From: a virus
Reading direction: 5' to 3' (one strand)
DNA length: 21,271 nucleotides
Virus record (IMG/VR): IMGVR_UViG_3300035698_035405
Location: 1-21,271 of that record
Shown: in pieces, positions 7,573 through 12,608 of the stretch
Layout: every line of letters begins with the position of its first letter
Position numbering within the stretch: the first letter of the stretch is position 1
Notes under the pieces: model-generated
What the model saw: only the letters and a program-made list of their open reading frames with translations
What the model was told of the DNA's origin: nothing
Databases searched by the model: none
Position numbers and translations under genes: made by a program

Positions 7573-7767
7573 CTAGTCGGACACTGTCACAAACACATGT
7601 ACAATCGAATTAGAACACTATTTAGCCCTCTATATATAGTAGCTAATTTGTATTCCCAGGGCATAGCTAAGGCATTCTGAAATTTACATGATACCGTAAG
7701 GCATTTAACAAAAAGAACTTACAACCAAACTCATCCTAATGCCCATCCTGAGGTCTTATTCTCATTG

Positions 7768-7786
7768 GCATATCTAGTAGATATGC
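7768..7786. repeat. Perfect 19-base palindrome, candidate operator
   Basis: GCATATCTAGTAGATATGC is a perfect dyad with nine-base arms around a single central G. It overlaps the candidate -35 element of the ATPase promoter. Arms and length are typical of sites bound by dimeric repressors. No regulator gene is next to it, so the binding protein would be encoded elsewhere. Confidence 0.6.
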
Positions 7787-7806
7787 ATGGCCACTACAAT
7801 TATAAT
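7778..7806 (+). promoter_or_regulatory. Candidate sigma-70-type promoter for the ATPase gene
   Basis: TATAAT at 7801-7806 matches the -10 consensus exactly. Seventeen bases upstream, TAGATA at 7778-7783 matches TTGACA at four of six positions. Transcription would begin near 7813, leaving a leader of about 80 bases before the ATG at 7892. The -35 lies inside the 19-base palindrome and the -10 inside the next inverted repeat, as expected of a repressed promoter. In an AT-rich stretch such matches also arise by chance. Confidence 0.4.
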
Positions 7807-7841
7807 ACCCCGGCAAAGGTATTATTTGGCAATCAAGCCAA
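7802..7841 (+). repeat. Two adjacent inverted repeats over and after the -10 element
   Basis: ATAATACC (7802-7809) pairs with GGTATTAT (7818-7825) around an eight-base loop. TTGGC (7826-7830) pairs with GCCAA (7837-7841) around a six-base loop and begins on the very next base. As DNA they could be a second operator over the -10 and start point. As RNA only the second would be wholly transcribed. Neither is followed by a T-run, so they are not ordinary terminators. Confidence 0.5.
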
Positions 7842-7891
7842 CCCTGCGTGTTTATGCAATCACTACATGCAACTTGTAGAAAGCAATAGAG

Positions 7892-9352
7892 ATGCTCTCA
7901 ATTACCGAACAGGATATTGAAAACAATATAAAGTCACAAAACCCATGGTGGGACGAACCACACCAGATAGACCCCAGTCGCCTTGCTATGAATAAGCGCG
8001 AGTACTTTGATCTTTTCTTCCCTTACGTATTGCAGAGAGATCCCAAAAGAGCATTAGTTTTAATGGGGCCACGGCGAGTTGGAAAAACAGTAATCCTATT
8101 TCAGTCAATACAAAAGCTAATCAACAATGGGACTGATCCAAAGACTATCTGTTATGTTGACATGCAGACCCCTTTACTGCATGGATTCACATTGGAGTCG
8201 CTTGTGACTAGGTTCATCGAAGCAGCTGAACTGGACACGAGTAGTGAATATTACATTTTCTTTGATGAAATCCAGTATTTAAAAAATTGGGAAGTACATC
8301 TTAAAAATCTTGTAGATAGATTTTCCAAAGCTAAATTTATTGTCTCTGGCTCTGCTGCAGCTGCCTTAAAACTTAAAAGTGAAGAGTCTGGAGCAGGTCG
8401 ATTTACAGACTTTATGTTGCCGCCTGTGACCTTTTATGAATACATGAAGCTCGTTGACGACACGCTTCTGTTGCATGAAACAGAAGAAGATGGGGACGGA
8501 AAAAAAGTTAACTTTGTTAAGTGGAATGAGCTCAATGAAATAAATGAACAATTCATTAACTATTTAAATATAGGGGGATATCCAGAAGCTATTTTTTCAC
8601 CCGAAGTGCAAAAAAATCCCAGCAGGTTCATTCAGAGTGATATTATTGATAAAGTCTTAATGAAAGACCTCCCGAGCTTGTATGGAATCAGTGATATTGG
8701 CGACTTAAACAAACTATTTGCGAGCATAGCTTACAATACTGGTGGGGAGCTATGCTTGGATGCTCTTGCATCTGATACCAGGATGAAGAAAGACACTCTG
8801 AAAAAATATATGGAGTATTTAGAGTCTGCATTTTTAATTAAACGAATAAACAGAATAGACCAATCATGCAAATCATTTAAGAGGGCTAATTATTTTAAGG
8901 TATATTTAGTCAATCCTTGCATGTATAGCGTCATGTTTAATCCAATAACAAGCGTAAATGATAATATTGGAAACCTTGTTGAAACTGCAGTGTTTGCACA
9001 ATGGTATCACTCACAGTATCCACTTTATTATGCGCGCTGGCAGGGAGGAAAAGGCGAGGTGGACTTTGTGCGTCTTATGAAAAACCAAAAACCAGGCTGG
9101 GTAACGGAGGTGAAATGGTCTGACAATTTTGTCGATAATAAAACTAAACTCAGTAGCCTTAATGCATTCCTTGCTAAGCACCCCGATTGTATTGCTACTG
9201 TTACTTCTAAAACAGAGAATTATCAACATTTTGAGCTGGGCAAACATACTGTGAATGTCTCGCCTGCTAGCGTTTATTGCTATATTGTAGGCAGCTATAT
9301 AATTAATGCGAAGCGAGAAGACAATATGAGCATTTCAATCCAAGTTGACTGA
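7892..9352 (+). CDS. P-loop ATPase of the AAA_14 / DUF4143 type
   Basis: This 486-residue protein has the two-part design of the widespread AAA_14-DUF4143 ATPases. Walker A is GPRRVGKT at 59-66, Walker B is YYIFFDEIQYL at 120-130, and a sensor-like KFIVSGSAAAAL follows. A winged-helix-like middle (DALASDTRMKKDTLKKYMEYL, then SAFLIKRI) precedes the C-terminal domain. There NLVETAVFAQW, GEVDFV and VTEVKW line up as the E / D / E-x-K residues of a PD-(D/E)xK-like nuclease fold, as known for DUF4143. The biological role of the family is largely unknown. The start has only a weak AGAAAG site. The gene is AT-rich (14 G/C of 60 at 8281-8340), unlike the tail genes after it, and has its own candidate promoter and terminator. 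I infer cargo, possibly protective against other phages, not a virion protein. Confidence 0.85.
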   Translation: MLSITEQDIENNIKSQNPWWDEPHQIDPSRLAMNKREYFDLFFPYVLQRDPKRALVLMGPRRVGKTVILFQSIQKLINNGTDPKTICYVDMQTPLLHGFTLESLVTRFIEAAELDTSSEYYIFFDEIQYLKNWEVHLKNLVDRFSKAKFIVSGSAAAALKLKSEESGAGRFTDFMLPPVTFYEYMKLVDDTLLLHETEEDGDGKKVNFVKWNELNEINEQFINYLNIGGYPEAIFSPEVQKNPSRFIQSDIIDKVLMKDLPSLYGISDIGDLNKLFASIAYNTGGELCLDALASDTRMKKDTLKKYMEYLESAFLIKRINRIDQSCKSFKRANYFKVYLVNPCMYSVMFNPITSVNDNIGNLVETAVFAQWYHSQYPLYYARWQGGKGEVDFVRLMKNQKPGWVTEVKWSDNFVDNKTKLSSLNAFLAKHPDCIATVTSKTENYQHFELGKHTVNVSPASVYCYIVGSYIINAKREDNMSISIQVD

Positions 9353-9390
9353 CTCAGTGATGTTAAAATGTAATTCAGCCAGAAACACCG

Positions 9391-9425
9391 AAGCCTCAGT
9401 CACATTATTGACCGGGGCTTTTTTT
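9391..9425 (+). terminator. Strong intrinsic terminator after the ATPase gene
   Basis: AAGCCTC (9391-9397) pairs with GGGGCTT (9414-9420), with one T-G pair. After an A-C mismatch, GTCA (9399-9402) pairs with TGAC (9409-9412) around a six-base loop CATTAT. Including the last TT of the stem, seven T follow. It lies 38 bases after the ATPase stop. On the minus strand the hairpin is not followed by a T-run, so it should act mainly rightward. Confidence 0.88.
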
Positions 9426-9470
9426 ACGCGCCGACATCTGGCCTTGACCCCACCGATGCATCAACAAAAA

Positions 9471-9668
9471 TCACAGGCTCCGAACAATCACTGATATCAG
9501 TTTGCCCAGCATAAGAGCCCCCGTGACCATGGTTAGCACTACGACTCCATATACCACATTCTCTGTGAGATTGTGCCTTCTGGCCGCATTGAGTGTGGTT
9601 TCAGCGGCTTTGATGCGGCCTGCTTTTTCAGTCGCTTCTGCGTGCGTACGGGCGATGGGTTGGATCAT
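9471..9668 (-). CDS. Small single-pass membrane protein
   Basis: The product is 65 residues: a basic, helical N-terminal half (ATEKAGRIKAAETTLNAARRHN) and one membrane segment near 40-61 (VYGVVVLTMVTGALMLGKLI). Its ATG lies one base after the stop of the other minus-strand gene (TAA-C-ATG), so translation is probably coupled. There is no clear ribosome site of its own. It is antisense to the direction of the phage late genes. I do not recognise it. A single membrane span with a soluble N-terminal domain could fit a holin-like, spanin-like or superinfection-exclusion protein, but nothing in the sequence decides this. It is short, so there is some risk that it is not translated. Confidence 0.55.
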   Translation of the reverse strand: MIQPIARTHAEATEKAGRIKAAETTLNAARRHNLTENVVYGVVVLTMVTGALMLGKLISVIVRSL

Positions 9669-9669
9669 G

Positions 9670-9957
9670 TTATTTCATGGCCCAATAGATAAGGCCACCC
9701 GAGAAAATGCAGGTGACGATCAAGATCACAAAGCTAGCTTTAAATTCGGAAACTTTGTTTTTGGCGTGCAAATGAAGCTGCTGGACTTCGGGCGACATTG
9801 CGGCGAACTCTTGCGCTTCTTTGTATTTGCGTTTTTTGACCTGCCTTGGGGTTTCGAAACGTCCACTCTTAACGCCATACCAGATCCATAGAACGCTAAA
9901 AACAAAAAGGCACACGATTATGACAATGGTTTGTTGGGTGAGATCTTCATTGTTCAT
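9670..9957 (-). CDS. Small two-pass membrane protein
   Basis: This 95-residue protein has two membrane segments, IVIIVCLFVFSVLWIWYGV (near 12-30) and FVILIVTCIFSGGLIYWAM (near 76-94). They flank a basic, charged helical middle (TPRQVKKRKYKEAQEFAAM, then EVQQLHLHAKNKVSEFK). The ATG at 9957 gives a sensible start; a TTG at 10008 in frame would overlap the tape measure start and is less likely. The start lies 33 bases from the tape measure ATG on the other strand. On the minus strand TATTAT at 9978-9973 could be a -10 element but no good -35 is seen. Function is unknown. It forms a two-gene minus-strand unit with the next gene. Confidence 0.62.
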   Translation of the reverse strand: MNNEDLTQQTIVIIVCLFVFSVLWIWYGVKSGRFETPRQVKKRKYKEAQEFAAMSPEVQQLHLHAKNKVSEFKASFVILIVTCIFSGGLIYWAMK

Positions 9958-9990
9958 GGTTAAGCCAAGCAGATAATAGGTGATACTTAA

Positions 9991-11871
9991 ATGGTAGCTG
10001 AAGCACAACGTAACGTAATCATTGCACTCAAGCTAGCCGCCGATCCTAAGAATCAGGCTATCGCAAATCAGGTTGCGAGTCAAGCAAAAACAGTCGCGGT
10101 TGCAGGCTTGAATGCTGCTAAGCAGGCAGCAGGGGTTCATTCACGTATTGAGGCTGGAAGAACAGCCGATCACGGGGCTGAATCTAGCAAACGAATTGAT
10201 AATGCTTTAAAAGAAAATGATAAACGCGCAAAAGCTGCCACGGAGCTTTCTGACAAGATTCGCAAAACAGAAGAACTGAGAACCCAGTCCCGACAAAAAG
10301 CCAATGAAGCTGGATTGATTGCTGTGCAAGGCATGCTCTCTATGGCAGAGGGAGCAGCGAAATTAGGGTTGGTCACAGAAGACAACTTTCAAAAGTTTGC
10401 AAAACAGTTCGTCGTGATCCAGTCTGGGATGCAGGTCTTCAAAGGTGCGACCGACATGTATTGGAAAGGGCGAGAAGCTCTGGTTGCCTTAAGTGCTGCC
10501 ACTAATGCCCAGACGACCGCCAATAACTTAATGTCAGCCAGTAACGTTCGGGCTGCCAGTACCACTGCTTTGTCTGGAGGTAGTGGTGTCGTGCGAGGCG
10601 GAACAGCACTGGCTGGATTAGGAACCCTTGCGCTATTGGCTGGTGAATTAGCAGCAGCAGCTGTCTTTGGCGTTGCATTGCATGATGCTATAAAATTGTT
10701 GATGGGGTCGATGGGTGATGGTGCAGATGCATCTGACACGATGACGGGAAGTCTTCTCGGATGGTGGGATGCATCAACCAAAGCAGCAGAGTCAACGAAA
10801 ACGCTCACCAAAGCGGAAGAAAAACGCCAGAAGCGATTGAAAGAGTCTCAGAAGTTTGCAGAGAAAGAGGCAGTCCGCTCTGGCTTTCAAGCAGATCTTC
10901 GAAACCGGCGAAATAGAATCGTCGGCCACCGTGCTTTGCTTGCTGGTGAGACCCCGGGCGATACCGCGGACCGAAGGCGTCAAAATGCCTTGGGGGATGT
11001 TAGAGCAGCCGAGTCAGAGGTAGAGCGGACTCGTAAATTAGATACGAGGCGTGGAGCATCAGGGCAATTTGTGAGTGATGAGAACCGTATCCGAGTAGCC
11101 AAGGCTCTTGAAGATGCACAGCTTCGGCTATTGGATATCGAGCAGCAGCGGTTATCCACTGTCCGCGACCAAAACACGCAATTATCAGAGCAATTGAAAA
11201 CTGAGCAGGCTCGGCTTAAATCGACCGTTGCTGCGGGCAAGACAGAAAAGGAAAGGTTGCTTGAGAAGTTCGGTAATCTGAATCCGGTTCTGCAATCACA
11301 ATTCCGCATGATTGCTGCAAAGGCAGATTCTGGGAAAGAAATTTCAGAACTAGATAAACGAGTTCTTGTGCAGGCAGGATTCAAGGGTGAGCTCACGCAA
11401 CAGTTTGGCGCCAAGAAAGGGAAAAAGGCGGGCGGGGAGGATGCTCTCAGGTCGTTGGGCTTCTTCGAAAAGTTTGCTAACGCCAACCATGATCAGCTCA
11501 TGAAAACAGGAAGTGTTTCAGCCCAACTCGGTTTAGGTAAATCTCACGAGAAAGACATCGTCGAGCAGGCAAGCCCTATTGCTGAAGCACTCAAGAAACA
11601 GACCGAGGCACGGATTAAGCTTGAAGCGGAATTCCTGAAGATCAGTGAAGCCAGCATTAAGGGGCTCAATCAACCGTTTATAAAAGCGCAGGAGAAAGTC
11701 TCCGCAATGATGCAGAAGGCCGCTGCTGATGCGAGTGACGCGATCACAGCATCATCCATGAAGAACGTTGAAGCGATGAAGTCCATGACGAACGCATTCC
11801 TGCAGGGCCAAGAAGAAATGAAGAAAGCAATCGATCAGAGTGAGCTATTGAAAAAGGCTTATGGGACATGA
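9991..11871 (+). CDS. Tape measure protein
   Basis: This 626-residue helical protein follows the chaperone region and precedes the tail-tip genes. AGGTGA lies about nine bases before the ATG. The N-terminal 160 residues and residues about 265-420 are rich in Ala, Lys, Glu, Gln and Arg with long heptad-like runs (EKRQKRLKESQKFAEKEAVR, EDAQLRLLDIEQQRLSTVRD). Between them is a hydrophobic stretch near 205-240 (GLGTLALLAGELAAAAVFGV), as tape measures often carry a membrane-active segment. Using about 1.5 angstroms per residue, known for other siphophages, the tail would be near 95 nm. It is separated from its chaperone genes by 2.4 kb of unrelated genes, which is unusual. It overlaps the next gene by four bases (ATGA). 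Confidence 0.78.
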   Translation: MVAEAQRNVIIALKLAADPKNQAIANQVASQAKTVAVAGLNAAKQAAGVHSRIEAGRTADHGAESSKRIDNALKENDKRAKAATELSDKIRKTEELRTQSRQKANEAGLIAVQGMLSMAEGAAKLGLVTEDNFQKFAKQFVVIQSGMQVFKGATDMYWKGREALVALSAATNAQTTANNLMSASNVRAASTTALSGGSGVVRGGTALAGLGTLALLAGELAAAAVFGVALHDAIKLLMGSMGDGADASDTMTGSLLGWWDASTKAAESTKTLTKAEEKRQKRLKESQKFAEKEAVRSGFQADLRNRRNRIVGHRALLAGETPGDTADRRRQNALGDVRAAESEVERTRKLDTRRGASGQFVSDENRIRVAKALEDAQLRLLDIEQQRLSTVRDQNTQLSEQLKTEQARLKSTVAAGKTEKERLLEKFGNLNPVLQSQFRMIAAKADSGKEISELDKRVLVQAGFKGELTQQFGAKKGKKAGGEDALRSLGFFEKFANANHDQLMKTGSVSAQLGLGKSHEKDIVEQASPIAEALKKQTEARIKLEAEFLKISEASIKGLNQPFIKAQEKVSAMMQKAAADASDAITASSMKNVEAMKSMTNAFLQGQEEMKKAIDQSELLKKAYGT

Positions 11872-12596
11872 TTCTAAAGTACGGGAATTATTCACACGCT
11901 GACAACGAAGCCAACGCTACCATTACGCGCGAAGGGCTGGAAGCAGACGACGGCTTTATCTATGGCTATAAAGAGACCTGGAGTATCGAAGGAATCCTAC
12001 ACGGGGACGATAATGCATCGCTCGTAACGGCAATGTCAGAATTGATTACCGCTTACAGTCTTCAGGACAAGGATTTAACCTGGACTAAGGGCAGTGACGA
12101 AATGCACTCCCTGAAGAATGCTGACACACTCACGGGTATCAAGGTTACAAATCTCCCCCACTTCCCTAAGTCGTCTAGTGGAGAATTGACAACGTTCAGA
12201 ACCTACAACATCACTGTTGAAGCGGAGGTGGCTTTTACATCGATTGACCTTGATGCAGATCCATTCGTCCCCCTGATTCTCAAGTATGAAGAAACACTGG
12301 ATTACACCGGCACAGGTGGTCCTAAATTTGGGCTCCTGCCTACGCTTAAGGGGAAGTATCAGAAGCAGCTTCTTACCGAGACCAGCCCTGTCACGTTAAT
12401 TCAATCAGGAATATCTGTAGGACTCGGGGGTTATCCGGATCCACCATCACCTCTATGGATTAAAGATGAACACGTAGATCGTCGTCAAATCACCAGGGCC
12501 CCCACGCGCAGAAGAGGTGGCAAGAATCTGGAGTACCCGATTCACTGGTCTTATCACTTTGAGCGGAACGATCAATTTCCGACTCCTAAAAAATAA
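11868..12596 (+). CDS. Putative distal tail protein
   Basis: This 242-residue beta-rich protein starts with ATG overlapping the tape measure stop (ATGA), so the two are translationally coupled. The first gene after the tape measure in siphophages usually encodes the distal tail protein that joins tube to tail tip. The opening ILKYGNYSHADNEANATI, the YKETWSIEGILHG strand, and a later LTTFRTYNITVEAEVAF are consistent with the beta-barrel part of such proteins. The C-terminus is basic (RRQITRAPTRRRGGKN) and ends with IHWSYHFERND. I do not recognise a family signature, so the name rests on position and beta-rich composition. Confidence 0.45.
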   Translation: MILKYGNYSHADNEANATITREGLEADDGFIYGYKETWSIEGILHGDDNASLVTAMSELITAYSLQDKDLTWTKGSDEMHSLKNADTLTGIKVTNLPHFPKSSSGELTTFRTYNITVEAEVAFTSIDLDADPFVPLILKYEETLDYTGTGGPKFGLLPTLKGKYQKQLLTETSPVTLIQSGISVGLGGYPDPPSPLWIKDEHVDRRQITRAPTRRRGGKNLEYPIHWSYHFERNDQFPTPKK

Positions 12597-12608
12597 AGGA
12601 TTTTTAAA

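Larger units (their letters stand above)
7573..7891. other. AT-rich gap with dyad elements, no gene
   Basis: This 319-base stretch between the chaperone pair and the ATPase gene contains no convincing reading frame on either strand and no tRNA-like fold that I can see. It is AT-rich. It holds palindromes GACTAGTC (7571-7578, overlapping the stop codon) and CTATATATAG (7630-7639), plus a group of longer dyads at 7768-7841 described separately. No intrinsic terminator follows the chaperone gene, so read-through into the ATPase gene is possible. TAGCTAAGGC at 7664-7673 also occurs in the gap at 3647-3656. Confidence 0.6.

Noticed and set aside
7573-7891. tRNA, CRISPR repeat or attachment site in the largest gap
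   Set aside because: No cloverleaf, no spaced direct repeats and no duplicated end sequence were seen; only dyads and AT-rich DNA.
9502-9891. 129-codon plus-strand frame across the minus-strand membrane genes
   Set aside because: No ribosome site, no recognisable domain, and its composition is explained by the two membrane-protein genes on the other strand, which have ordered hydrophobic segments.
9972-9977. GATAAT as a forward promoter -10 for the tape measure gene
   Set aside because: Transcription would start after the AGGTGA ribosome site and only a few bases before the ATG; no good -35 is present.
10980-11486. 168-codon minus-strand frame inside the tape measure gene
   Set aside because: Ser/Cys/Arg-rich sequence typical of antisense to Ala/Lys/Glu-rich coding DNA; no ribosome site and no domain. 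The same holds for the 140-codon minus frame at 10389-10811.
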